A stretch of DNA of 45,732 nt, taken from assembly GCA_947629355.1 (NCBI GenBank), contig CANRDJ010000007.1:1-45732 (forward strand). The letters are read 5' to 3'. Made by a program: the position numbers and the translations under genes. This stretch comes from an uncultured Clostridia bacterium (GTDB lineage Bacteria > Bacillota > Clostridia > TANB77 > CAG-508). The notes under the pieces were generated by a model. That model worked only from the letters and a program-made list of their open reading frames with translations. It ran no database searches and was not told where the DNA came from. Shown here one piece after another: positions 24,736 through 34,457 of this stretch (the stretch's first letter is position 1; every line of letters starts with the position of its first letter).

Positions 24736-25182
24736 ATGAAAGTTATATTATTGCAAGACATAAAAAATGTAGGAAAAAAAGATGAAATAATAAATGCAAA
24801 TGATGGATATGCAAGAAATTTTTTATTTCCTAAAAATTTAGCTATAGAATCGACTAAAGACAACCTATTAAAATTACAAGCTAAAAAAGATTCTCAAAAA
24901 CACAAAAAAAATTTAGAAATAGAAGAATTTAAAAAGCAAGCAGAAAAAATTAAAGATATAACTTTAGAAATAAAAGTAAAAGCAGGGGCTAATGGGAAAA
25001 TATTTGGAGGAGTTACTTCAAAAGAAATATCAGAAGAATTAAAAAAACAATATAAAATGGAGATAGATAAGAAAAAGATAAACTTAAAAGAAACGATAAA
25101 AAATGTTGGAAAATTTTCAATAGATATAAAATTCGGAGAAGGAGTATCAGCTAAATTAACTTTAGACATAAAGCCAGAGTAA
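24736..25182 (+). CDS. rplI: 50S ribosomal protein L9
   Basis: This 148-residue protein binds 23S rRNA. The N-terminal domain is typical: [20 protein letters not shown], then [15 protein letters not shown]. The long central helix is lysine-rich, and the C-terminal domain shows [21 protein letters not shown] 24736 has an AGAGGG box; the open frame further upstream is not used. dnaB follows, a common rplI-dnaB order in Firmicutes. Confidence 0.95.
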   Translation: MKVILLQDIKNVGKKDEIINANDGYARNFLFPKNLAIESTKDNLLKLQAKKDSQKHKKNLEIEEFKKQAEKIKDITLEIKVKAGANGKIFGGVTSKEISEELKKQYKMEIDKKKINLKETIKNVGKFSIDIKFGEGVSAKLTLDIKPE

Positions 25183-25194
25183 AATTATTAAAAC

Positions 25195-25318
25195 GAGGGA
25201 CATACCTCAATCTATGAGGAATACTTGTGTACTGAGGTGTGTCCCTCAAACCTTATAAAGACATACCTCAATCTATGAGGAATACCCGTGTACTGAGGTG
25301 TGTCCCTCAAACCTTAAG
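25195..25318 (+). repeat. Duplicated hairpin between rplI and dnaB
   Basis: Two nearly identical units of about 60 bases (25195-25255 and 25259-25318) each carry an inverted repeat of the type GACATACCTCA / TGAGGTGTGTC and end CCCTCAAACCTTA. The first also pairs GAGG with CCTC at its base. Neither is followed by a T run, so they may be processing or translation elements rather than terminators. dnaB's AAAGGAG box begins about eight bases after the second copy. Confidence 0.8.
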
Positions 25319-25332
25319 AAAGGAGAATAAAA

Positions 25333-26665
25333 ATGGATTTAGGGAAAATACCACCACATGATATTGATGCAGAACAAGCTGTAATAGGAAGTATGCTTAC
25401 AGATAAGGATGCAGTAGTTGATAGCATTGAAATTTTAAAACCTGATGATTTTTATAGACAAGATAATAAAACAATATATGAAGCTATTTTAAATTTATAC
25501 AATAAAGCAGAACCTATAGATATAATTACAGTTAAATCTGAGCTAACATCTTTAGGAAAACTAGAAGCTGTTGGGGGATTAGAATATTTAGCTGCCCTTC
25601 CTGATAAAGTACCAACAACAGCAAATGTAAATAGGTACATAAAAATAGTAGAAGAAAAATCAATATTAAGAAATCTAATAAAAACTTCAAACGAGCTTAT
25701 AGATTTAGGATATGCAGAAGCAGAAGATGTAGACAATATTCTGGATCTAGCAGAAAAAAGAATATTTGAGATTTCACAAGGTAAAAATCAAAGGGGATAT
25801 TCTGTTTTAAAAGATATATTGGTTGAAAGTTTTGCAGAAATAGAAAAACTATATAATAAAAAACAGCCAATAACAGGGATACCAACTGGATTTACAGATT
25901 TAGATTATAAAACAGCAGGACTTCATAATTCAGATTTAATATTAGTTGCAGCAAGACCAGCAATGGGTAAATCAGCATTTGCATTAAATATTGCTAGTAA
26001 TGCAGCACTTAATGCTAATGTTCCAGTAGTAATATTTAATCTTGAAATGTCTAAAAGCCAGCTTGTAAACAGAATGCTTTGTAGTGAAGCTATGGTTGAT
26101 AGTAACAAAATAAGAACAGGAAAAATTGAAGAAGATGATTGGGTAAAACTTGCAACAGCACTCCGGACCTCTTTCAGAAGCACCAATATATATTGACGAT
26201 ACACCAGGGATAACAGTTACAGAAATAAGAGCAAAATGCAGAAAATTAAAACTAGAAAAAAATATAGGACTTGTAGTAATAGATTACTTGCAATTGATAC
26301 AAGGAACAGGAAAAAGAAATGCTAGTCGTGAGCAAGAAATTTCTGAAATAAGTAGGTCACTTAAAATTTTAGCTAAGGAATTAGATGTACCTGTAATTGC
26401 ACTATCACAATTGTCTAGGGCAGCCGAAGCAAGAGCAGACCATAGACCAATGCTTTCGGACCTTCGTGAATCAGGAGCAATAGAGCAAGATGCTGATATA
26501 GTAATGTTTTTATATAGAGACGATTATTATAATCCAGATTCAGAAAAGAAAAATATTGCAGAAGTAATAATGGCAAAACATAGATCTGGTGCAACAGGAA
26601 CTATAGAATTGTTATGGCTTGGAAATTATACCAAATTTGTTAATATAGAAAAATATAGAGAATGA
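25333..26665 (+). CDS. dnaB: Replicative DNA helicase DnaB, one CGG +1 site
   Basis: This hexameric 5'-3' helicase of the replication fork has a corrected length of 443 residues, normal for Firmicutes. The N-terminal domain begins [18 protein letters not shown]. The RecA-type domain has Walker [14 protein letters not shown] near residue 210, [14 protein letters not shown], Walker [12 protein letters not shown] and [11 protein letters not shown], then [13 protein letters not shown]. The frame breaks at codon 278 (CGG 26164-26166), between those motifs. Skipping one C gives [19 protein letters not shown], as in the family. Without the shift the helicase would lose Walker B and be dead. As dnaB is essential, this is among the strongest evidence that the break is recoded. 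Confidence 0.95.
26164..26166 (+). other. CGG +1 recoding site, dnaB
   Basis: The context is CTC-CGG-A. Skipping one C gives [13 protein letters not shown]. Confidence 0.93.
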
Positions 26666-26666
26666 T

Positions 26667-26700
26667 AATTTAGGGTTGCTTGTTGTAGCAACTCTAAATT
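26667..26700 (+). other. Hairpin between dnaB and tilS
   Basis: AATTTAGGGTTGCT pairs with AGCAACTCTAAATT (13 of 14 positions) around a six-base loop, without a T run. It lies just before the tilS ribosome binding site. Confidence 0.6.
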
Positions 26701-26717
26701 AAAATAGGAGACAAAAC

Positions 26718-27791
26718 ATGCTAAAAGAACAGGTAATTAATACTATAAAAAAATATAATTTAATAGAAGATGCAGATAAAATAGTAATAGGCGTTTCTGG
26801 AGGACCAGATTCAATATGCCTATTGCATATATTAAATGAAATAAAAAAAGAATTAAATTTTAAAATTTGTGTAGCACATATAAATCACATGATAAGGAAA
26901 GAAGCAGATGAAGAAACTGAATATGTAAAAGATTTTTGCAAAAATTTAGGAATAGAATGTTATATTAAAAGAATAGATGTAATAAAAATTGCGAATAATT
27001 TAAAAAGAGGTACAGAAGAAACAGGAAGGCAAATGAGGTATGAATTTTTTAATGAAGTTTTAGAAAAAACAAATGCAAATAAAATAGCAACAGCACATAA
27101 TAATAATGATAAAGTAGAGACTATACTAATGAATATTTTAAGAGGTAGTGGTACATCAGGATTAAAAGGAATAGAAGCAATAAGAAATAATAAATATATT
27201 AGACCATTAATTGAAACATCAAGAGAAGAAATAGAAGAATATTGCATAATAAACAAGTTAGAACCAAAAATAGATAAATCGAACAATGAAAATATTTATA
27301 CGAGAAATAAAATTAGGAATATTGTTATTCCGTATATAAAAAAAGAATTTAACCCTAATATTATAAAAACAATAAACAGATTATCAGAAGTAGCAAACGA
27401 AGAAAATGAATACATGAATAAAATAACACAGCAAACATTTAATGAAATATATGTAAAGTCAGATAATACTATCGTCTGCTCATCAAAAAACAATAAAAAT
27501 TGGAATACTGTAAGGGTCGTTTCTCACAGTGACTCGCACTTTGATGGAATTACTGAAGCTAACAAAATTATTTTAGACTTAAAAAAATTCAATAACCTAG
27601 AATTGGTAATAAAAAGAAGAATTATACTATATACTATTAATAAATTATTATCATCTACAGTAGGTATAGAAAAAGTTAATATAGATGATATTATAAAACT
27701 TTGTAATAATAATATAGGTAATAAATACTTAATGCCTATTAAAAATCTTAAAATTTTAGTAAAAAAAGGAAAAATTTTTTTTATAGCTTAA
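26718..27791 (+). CDS. tilS: tRNA(Ile)-lysidine synthase
   Basis: This enzyme modifies the wobble C of tRNA-Ile(CAU) to lysidine, so AUA is read as isoleucine; the very AT-rich genome uses AUA heavily. It has 357 residues, shorter than the roughly 460 of B. subtilis, mainly in the C-terminal domain. The PP-loop GVSGGPDSICLLH is at residue 24, IAHINHMIRKEADEE-like VAHINHMIRKEADEE near 54, and TAHNNNDKVETILMN near 131. Residues around 258-282 (WNTVRVVSHSDSHFDGITEA) are encoded by less AT-rich DNA and look like an insertion relative to the family. Confidence 0.92.
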   Translation: MLKEQVINTIKKYNLIEDADKIVIGVSGGPDSICLLHILNEIKKELNFKICVAHINHMIRKEADEETEYVKDFCKNLGIECYIKRIDVIKIANNLKRGTEETGRQMRYEFFNEVLEKTNANKIATAHNNNDKVETILMNILRGSGTSGLKGIEAIRNNKYIRPLIETSREEIEEYCIINKLEPKIDKSNNENIYTRNKIRNIVIPYIKKEFNPNIIKTINRLSEVANEENEYMNKITQQTFNEIYVKSDNTIVCSSKNNKNWNTVRVVSHSDSHFDGITEANKIILDLKKFNNLELVIKRRIILYTINKLLSSTVGIEKVNIDDIIKLCNNNIGNKYLMPIKNLKILVKKGKIFFIA

Positions 27792-27913
27792 GGTTAACCT
27801 TCCGTAAGAAAAACCTTGATACACAAGCGATTGCAAGAAAAAACTTTATAAAAAAGTATTGTAATTAAAAAATCTATATGTTATATTTCATACATACGAG
27901 AGGAGATTTAAAA

Positions 27914-29719
27914 ATGAAAAAAAGTTTAAAAACATTAGCAATGTGGTTAATTTTAGGTATTATATTTATAGTATTAATATCATCAATAATGGATAATTCT
28001 CAAAACAAGATGAAATATTCAGAATTAATGATTGCAATAGAAAGTGGTAAAGTAAACAATGTAGAACTCACATCGGATGGTACAAAGGCATATGTTACTT
28101 TAAAAGATGATCCAAGAATTGAGAAAGAAGTTAATATACCAAGTGTAGATAGTTTCATGGATAAAATAAGTAATTATTTAGTAGAAGGAAGTTTTACATT
28201 AGAAGAAAAATCACAATCAACGATAATTACAATATTAAGTTTATTATCACCTTTTGGAATAGTAATAATTTTCTTCATATTTTGGTTTTTAATAATGGGT
28301 ACTAACCAAGGTGGAGCTGGAAATAAAACTATGTCATTTGGCAAGAGTAGAGCAAGAATGATGGGAGTAACAGATAAAACTAAAGTTACTTTTGATGATG
28401 TAGCAGGAGTAGATGAAGAAAAAGAAGAGCTACAAGAAATAGTAGAATTTTTAAAATCACCTAAAAAATTTACAGATATGGGTGCTAGAATCCCAAAAGG
28501 TGTACTATTAGTTGGTCATCCAGGTACGGGTAAAACATTACTTGCAAAAGCAGTGGCAGGAGAAGCAGGGGTGCCATTCTTCATAATAAGCGGTTCAGAC
28601 TTTGTTGAAATGTTTGTTGGTGTTGGTGCATCAAGAGTAAGAGATTTATTTGAGCAAGCAAAAAGAAACGCACCTTGTATAATATTTATAGATGAAATAG
28701 ATGCAGTTGGACGTCAAAGAGGAGCAGGACTTGGTGGAGGGCATGATGAAAGAGAACAAACATTGAACCAGTTATTAGTTGAAATGGATGGATTTGGTAC
28801 AAATGAGGGAGTTATAGTGCTTGCTGCAACAAATAGACCAGACGTATTAGATAAGGCATTACTTCGTCCAGGAAGATTTGATAGACAAATAGTAGTATCA
28901 GCACCAGATGTAAAAGCAAGAGAACAAATATTAGAAGTTCATAGCAGAAAGAAAAAAATAGCTGACGATGTTGATTTAAAAACAATCGCAAAAAACACAG
29001 CAGGATTTGCAGGTGCAGATTTAGAAAATGTATTAAATGAAGCAGCCCTTCTTGCTGCACGAAGAAATAAAAACGAAATAGGAATGTCTGAAATTGAGGA
29101 TGCCATGATAAAAGTAACAATGGGTCCAGAAAAGAAGAGTAGAGTAAGAAGTGAAAAAGAAAATAAATTAGTTGCATTCCATGAAGCAGGTCATGCAGTT
29201 GTAAGTAGATTTTTACCTACACAAGATAATGTACATCAAATATCTATAGTACCACGTGGTATGGCAGGAGGATATACAATGTACAAACCGGATGAAGACA
29301 AAAACTTTATGTCTAAATCAGAAATGGAAGAAAGTATTGTTTCATTACTAGGAGGTAGGGTAGCAGAAAGCCTAGCATTAGACGATATATCTACGGGTGC
29401 AAGTAACGATATAGAAAGAGCAACAAAAATTGCAAGAGAAATGGTAACAAAATATGGAATGAGCGATAGAATAGGAACAATTACATTTGGATCAGGTCAA
29501 GAAGAAGTATTTTTAGGAAGAGACTTTGCTCAAACCAAAAACTTTAGTGAAGAAACAGCAAATATGATAGACGAGGAAGTAAAGAGAATTATAGACAAAG
29601 CATACAACACTGCAAGAGAAATATTAAGTAACAACATGGATAAATTAACGGCAGTAGCACAAAGATTGCTAGAAAAAGAAAAAATAGATGGAGACGAGTT
29701 CGAAGAAATATTTAACTAA
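27914..29719 (+). CDS. ftsH: ATP-dependent zinc metalloprotease FtsH
   Basis: This membrane-bound AAA+ protease does quality control. It has 601 residues. The two transmembrane helices lie near residues 8-27 and 102-128. The AAA module has Walker [15 protein letters not shown] near 199 (His where Pro is usual in GPPGTGKT), Walker [17 protein letters not shown] and the second region of homology [18 protein letters not shown]. The zinc motif HEAGHAV is near residue 422 and the third ligand Asp in [14 protein letters not shown] 27914 with an AGGAG box is chosen over an upstream in-frame ATG. tilS-ftsH order is typical of Firmicutes, though hpt is missing between them. Confidence 0.95.
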   Translation: MKKSLKTLAMWLILGIIFIVLISSIMDNSQNKMKYSELMIAIESGKVNNVELTSDGTKAYVTLKDDPRIEKEVNIPSVDSFMDKISNYLVEGSFTLEEKSQSTIITILSLLSPFGIVIIFFIFWFLIMGTNQGGAGNKTMSFGKSRARMMGVTDKTKVTFDDVAGVDEEKEELQEIVEFLKSPKKFTDMGARIPKGVLLVGHPGTGKTLLAKAVAGEAGVPFFIISGSDFVEMFVGVGASRVRDLFEQAKRNAPCIIFIDEIDAVGRQRGAGLGGGHDEREQTLNQLLVEMDGFGTNEGVIVLAATNRPDVLDKALLRPGRFDRQIVVSAPDVKAREQILEVHSRKKKIADDVDLKTIAKNTAGFAGADLENVLNEAALLAARRNKNEIGMSEIEDAMIKVTMGPEKKSRVRSEKENKLVAFHEAGHAVVSRFLPTQDNVHQISIVPRGMAGGYTMYKPDEDKNFMSKSEMEESIVSLLGGRVAESLALDDISTGASNDIERATKIAREMVTKYGMSDRIGTITFGSGQEEVFLGRDFAQTKNFSEETANMIDEEVKRIIDKAYNTAREILSNNMDKLTAVAQRLLEKEKIDGDEFEEIFN

Positions 29720-29786
29720 TGTTCCAGATGGGACGTTTATAAACGGGACATTTTCTTATTTGTAACGCATCTTAAAAATGAATTAG

Positions 29787-29821
29787 AAAAGAACAAAGTA
29801 ATTTTAAACTTTGTTCTTTTT
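29787..29821. terminator. Bidirectional terminator between ftsH and purN
   Basis: AAAAGAACAAAGT pairs perfectly with ACTTTGTTCTTTT around an eight-base loop; the purN stop codon lies in the loop region. Confidence 0.82.
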
Positions 29822-30386
29822 GCTATCTATAAAATCTTTTAAAACATTTGTAAGTTGTATTTTTTCTACTGCTTGAACTTTAGCAGATAAACTCTCAGGA
29901 GTTTCGTTTTTACTTAATTCTACTATTGTTTGAGAAATTATATTTCCTTCGTCATATTTATCATTTACAAAGTGGATAGTAGGACCACTAACTTTTTCTT
30001 TAGCTTCAACTACTGCTCTATGTACATTCATACCGTACATACCTTTTCCACCAAATTTAGGAAGAAGAGAAGGATGCGTATTTATAATAGTATATTTATT
30101 TATCAACCTTTTTCCAATCATTTTTAAATATCCAACCAAAACTATTAAATCAATATCATAATTTTTAAGAACATTTTCTAATTCCAAATCAATCTCATCA
30201 AACGATTTATTTTTTATTATGTAAGTAGGTATATTATTTTTTCTAGCCCTTTCAAGAGCATAGGCATCCTTATTATCAGAAATAACTAGATTTATTTTTG
30301 CATCTAATGTTCTATTATTAATATTATCTATAACACTTTGAAGAGTAGTACCATTCCCGCGAAGCAAATAGAACTAAATTATACAT
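29804..30386 (-). CDS. purN: Phosphoribosylglycinamide formyltransferase (PurN), one CGG +1 site
   Basis: This enzyme formylates GAR with 10-formyl-THF in purine synthesis. The corrected length is 193 residues. The start is ATG at the complement of 30384-30386 with a GGAGG box. Codon 10 is CGG (complement of 30357-30359). Skipping its C gives YNLVLFASGNGTTLQSVID, restoring the invariant phosphate-binding SGxG loop. Without the skip the loop and the rest are lost. Downstream motifs are LVGYLKMIG, INTHPSLLPKFGGKGMYG and HFVNDKYDEGNII, with catalytic Asn, His and Asp. It is the only minus-strand example of the CGG break. It is divergent from purF. Confidence 0.93.
30357..30359 (-). other. CGG +1 recoding site, purN
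   Basis: The context on the minus strand is TCG-CGG-G. Skipping the C gives FASGNGTTL, the invariant SGxG loop. Confidence 0.92.
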
Positions 30387-30612
30387 ATGAATACCTCCAA
30401 TTAAATTATGAAAATATTATAGCATTAATAAACGATAAATTCAAATTATAATTTATGAGAGAAGACGTTTTCTCCTTTATATTAAACAAGAAGGGATCAA
30501 TCTTAATTTTCTAGAACAAGAAAATAATGTCAATTTTGAAAAAAGACTGTACTTTTTTGTAAATAACAATTATAATAAAATTATGTTTGTAAATATGGAT
30601 GGAGGAATTTTA

Positions 30613-32041
30613 ATGTCAGAAAACATAAAAGAGGAATGTGGGATTTTTGGAGTATATTCAAAAGAGCCTGAAAAGTTGGCATATATTACATGCGTAGGAT
30701 TATCAGGTCTTCAACATAGAGGAGAAGAAAGCTGCCGGAATAGCTGTAAATACAGATGGAGTAATTTCATATCATAAAGATCAAGGTTTAGTATCTGAAG
30801 TATTTACAAATGAAGTATTGGATAAAATGCCAGAAGGAAACATGTCAATAGGACACGTAAGATATTCTACTACAGGAGCAGCTAAAAAAGAAAATTCTCA
30901 GCCAATAGTAATAAGACATAAAAAAGGTAATTTAGCCGTAGCTCACAACGGTAATATTGTAAATGCAATAGATTTAAAACAAGAATTAGAAGATAATGGA
31001 GCAATATTTACTACAACGAATGATACAGAGGTAATATGTCATATAATAGTAAGAGAAAGATTAAAAACAAAATCAATAGAAGAAGCAATAGCAAACACTA
31101 TGAAAATATTAAAAGGTGCTTATTCATTAGTAATAATGACGCCACAAAAGTTAATAGCTTGTCGTGACCCACAAGGTTTTAGACCATTATGTATGGGAAA
31201 ATTAGGTGATGATATTATATTTGCATCTGAGAGTTGTGCATTAGATATATGTGGTGCAGAGTTTATAAGAGATGTAAGACCTGGAGAGATAATTGTTGTT
31301 AAAGATGGTAATATAGAATCAATAGAGCATGATAGTAAAGAAAAAAAAGGAATGTGTGTATTTGAATACATATATTTTGCAAGACCAGATTCAGTAATTG
31401 AAGGAATGTCGGTACATGAGTTTAGAGAAAAAGCTGGAAGATATTTAGCAAGACAAAATCCAGTAGATGCAGATATAGTTGCTGCTGTACCAGATTCTGG
31501 CAATGATGCAGCTTTGGGATATTCAAAAGAATCAAAAATACCATATGATTTAGTGTTTACAAAAAGTAAATATATAGGAAGAACTTTCATACAAAACACT
31601 CAAAACAAAAGAAAAAAATTAGTAGCATTAAAATTAAATCCATTAAAGAATACAATAAAAGGTAAAAAAATAATATTAATAGATGATTCAATAGTAAGAG
31701 GAACAACATTAACAGGAATAGTAAAAACACTAAGAAAAGCAGGAGCAAAAGAAGTTCATCTAAGAATTGCAGCACCAGCTTTTATAGATGTATGTTATTT
31801 TGGAACAGATATAGATGATAAAGAAAATTTAATTGCAAATGGAAGAACAGTAGAAGAAATTAGACAAATAGTAGGAGCAGATACATTAGAATATCTAAGT
31901 ATCGAAAATCTTAAAGAAATAACAAAAGGATGTAATATAGATGACTTTTGTATGGGATGTTTTACTGGTAAATATCCAGTAAAAGTACCAAAAGAAATTA
32001 AAAAAGATAGATTTGAAGAAAAGATAGGGAATAAAAATTAA
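30613..32041 (+). CDS. purF: Amidophosphoribosyltransferase (PurF), one CGG +1 site
   Basis: This is the committed step of purine synthesis. The corrected length is 475 residues. ATG 30613 has a GGAGGA box; a nine-residue propeptide precedes the catalytic CGIFGVYS. The frame breaks at codon 42 (CGG 30736-30738). Skipping one C reads LQHRGEESCGIAVNTDGV; the family has QHRGQESAGIA here. Later motifs are GHVRYSTTG, LAVAHNGNIVNA, TNDTEVI, CRDPQGFRPL, the PRPP loop IILIDDSIVRGTT and the C-terminal CNIDDFCMGCFTGKYP, whose cysteines suit an iron-sulfur cluster. Without the shift only a 55-residue fragment forms. No purine riboswitch was recognised upstream. Confidence 0.95.
30736..30738 (+). other. 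CGG +1 recoding site, purF
   Basis: The context is TGC-CGG-A. Skipping one C gives GEESCGIAVNTDG. Confidence 0.92.
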
Positions 32042-32081
32042 TATATTTTCTAAAATCTTAATTAAATTAGGAGGTAAAATT

Positions 32082-32570
32082 ATGGCATGTAAATGTGGAG
32101 ACAATGGAAAAAGTAAAGAGCTTAAAGAAATATTAACAAAATATACTAATGATAAAAGTAATTTAATACAAATATTAAATGAAGTACAAGAAAAGTATGG
32201 CTATATTCCTGAGTTTGCACAAAAAGAAATTTCAGAATATTTGAATATACCTATGGCTGAAATTTATGGTGTAATAACATTTTATGCAAGATTTACTTTG
32301 AAGCCAAAAGGAAAATACAATGTAGCAGTATGTTTAGGAACAGCATGTTTTGTTAAAGGATCAGAAAAAATATTAGAAAGATTAAAACAAAAATTAGGCA
32401 TAGATGTTGGTGAAACAACAAGTGACGGAAAATTTTCAATAGAAGCAACAAGATGTATAGGAGCGTGTGGACTAGCACCAGTATTTACAGTAAATGGTGA
32501 AGTATATGGCAAGGCTACTCCAGAATTGTTAGATAAAGTAATTGATGAATATATGAAGAAGGAGGACTAA
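32082..32570 (+). CDS. hydC: NADH-dependent [FeFe] hydrogenase, small [2Fe-2S] subunit (NuoE-like)
   Basis: This 162-residue thioredoxin-like ferredoxin subunit passes electrons in the electron-bifurcating or NAD-linked hydrogenase. The cluster ligands are in VAVCLGTACFVKG near residue 82 and ATRCIGACGLAPVFTV near residue 126. The helical N-terminal part (LIQILNEVQEKYGYIPEFAQ) is standard for NuoE/HydC. A strong AGGAGG box precedes ATG 32082. hydB starts one base after the stop, so the three hydrogenase genes form an operon. Confidence 0.92.
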   Translation: MACKCGDNGKSKELKEILTKYTNDKSNLIQILNEVQEKYGYIPEFAQKEISEYLNIPMAEIYGVITFYARFTLKPKGKYNVAVCLGTACFVKGSEKILERLKQKLGIDVGETTSDGKFSIEATRCIGACGLAPVFTVNGEVYGKATPELLDKVIDEYMKKED

Positions 32571-32571
32571 A

Positions 32572-34430
32572 ATGAAGACTCTAGAAGAAATAAGGAAAAT
32601 TAGAGAAGAAAAAAGAAAAGAATTAGATTTGCGTGTTAATTTAAAAGCAAATACTAGAGAAAAACACATTTTGGTATGTCATGGTACAGGATGTACGTCT
32701 TCTAAATCACCTAAAATTATTGAAAAATTCAGGAAAATTATAGAAGAAAAAAATATTCAAAATGTAAGAGTAGTGCAAACAGGATGCTTTGGGTTATGTG
32801 CAAAAGGACCAATAGTTATAATAAGACCAGAGGATACATTTTATGCAATGGTTAAACCAGAGGACTGCGAAGAAATAATTAATACACATATATTAGAAGG
32901 AAAAATTGTAGAAAGATTACTTTGCAAGGATATAGACAATTCAGTAGTTCAAAGATTAGACGAATTAAATTTCTATAAAAAGCAAAAAAGAATAGCATTA
33001 AAAAATTGTGGAATAATTGATCCAGAAAATATAGATGAATACATAGCTTTTGATGGATATAAAGCACTTGAGAAAGTATTATTCGAAATGACACCAGACG
33101 AAGTAATAAACGAAGTAACGGAATCTGGACTTCGTGGCAGAGGTGGAGCAGGTTTCCCAACAGGTAAGAAATGGTACTTTACAAAAATTGCAGAAGGAGA
33201 CCAAAAATATGTAGTGTGTAATGCAGACGAAGGTGACCCAGGTGCATTTATGGATAGAAGCATACTAGAAGGCGACCCACACTGTGTTATAGAAGCTATG
33301 ATGATTGCAGGATATAGCATAGGAGCAAATAAGGGATATATTTATGTAAGAGCAGAATATCCAATTGCAGTACATAGATTTCAAACAGCAATAAACCAAG
33401 CAAAAGAATATGGAATATTAGGCAAAAAAATATTTGGAACAGATTTTGATTTTGACTTGGAAGTAAGACTTGGTGCAGGAGCTTTCGTTTGTGGAGAAGA
33501 AACTGCACTTTTAGAGTCAATAGAAGGAAGATCTGGAAGACCAAGAATAAAACCACCATTTCCAGCAAATGTTGGACTATGGGGAAAACCTACATTAATT
33601 AACAATGTAGAAACTTATGCAAATATTACAAAAATAATATTAAATGGAGCAAAATGGTATAGCTCAATAGGAACAGAAAAATCAAAAGGAACAAAAGTAT
33701 TTGCACTTGGGGGAAATGTTGTAAATGTAGGATTAGTTGAAGTACCAATGGGAACAACTTTAAGAGAAATAGTATTTGATATAGGTGGAGGAATTCCAGA
33801 TGGACATGAATTTAAAGCAGCACAAACAGGTGGACCATCTGGTGGATGTATTCCAGCAGAGCATTTAGATACACCAATAGATTATGAATCACTTGCACAA
33901 ATAGGATCAATGATGGGTTCTCGGTGGATTAATTGTAATGGATGACACAAAATGTATGGTAAATCTTGCAAAATTCTATTTAGGATTTACAGTAGATGAA
34001 TCTTGTGGAAAATGTACACCTTGTAGAATAGGAACAAAAAGGATGTTAGAAATTCTAGAAAAAATTACAGAGGGAGAGGCTGAATTAGAAGATTTAGAAA
34101 AATTAGAAAATTTAGCAAAAACTATACAAAAAGCATCTGTATGTGGCTTGCGGTCAAACAGCTCCAAACCCAATACTTAGCACAATGAAATACTTTAAAG
34201 ATGAATATTTAGCACATATAAATAATAAAAAATGTCCAGCAAAAGAGTGTAAAGCATTATTAAGCCTTTCTATAAACTCAGAAAAATGTAAAAAATGTGG
34301 CTTGTGTGCTAAAAATTGTCCAGTAGGAGCAATTAAAGGCGATAGAGAGCATGGATATGAAATAGATGAAAATATTTGTATTAAATGTGGAGCATGTCAA
34401 AAGAATTGCCACTTTAGTGCAATAGCATAA
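32572..34430 (+). CDS. hydB: [FeFe] hydrogenase flavoprotein subunit (NuoF-like HydB), two CGG +1 sites
   Basis: This NADH-oxidising FMN subunit has a corrected length of 618 residues. An N-terminal thioredoxin-like [2Fe-2S] domain ([28 protein letters not shown]) precedes the NuoF core: [16 protein letters not shown] near residue 189 (FMN/NADH), [14 protein letters not shown] and [19 protein letters not shown]. The first break is at codon 451 (CGG 33922-33924): skipping C gives [21 protein letters not shown]. The second is at codon 527 (CGG 34151-34153): skipping C gives [15 protein letters not shown]. Between them lie the SCGKCTPCR cluster ligands. After them comes a 2x[4Fe-4S] ferredoxin tail ([26 protein letters not shown]). 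The span is two bases over a multiple of three, as two skips require. Confidence 0.95.
33922..33924 (+). other. CGG +1 recoding site 1, hydB
   Basis: The context is TCT-CGG-T. Skipping C33922 gives [11 protein letters not shown]. Confidence 0.93.
34151..34153 (+). other. CGG +1 recoding site 2, hydB
   Basis: The context is TTG-CGG-T. Skipping C34151 gives VCGLGQTAPNP. Confidence 0.93.
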
Positions 34431-34457
34431 TGATAATCTGTAAAGGAGGAAAACAAA

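Noticed and set aside
30387..30612. Purine riboswitch upstream of purF
   Set aside because: A small GAGAA/TTCTC hairpin is visible, but not the conserved three-stem purine aptamer core.
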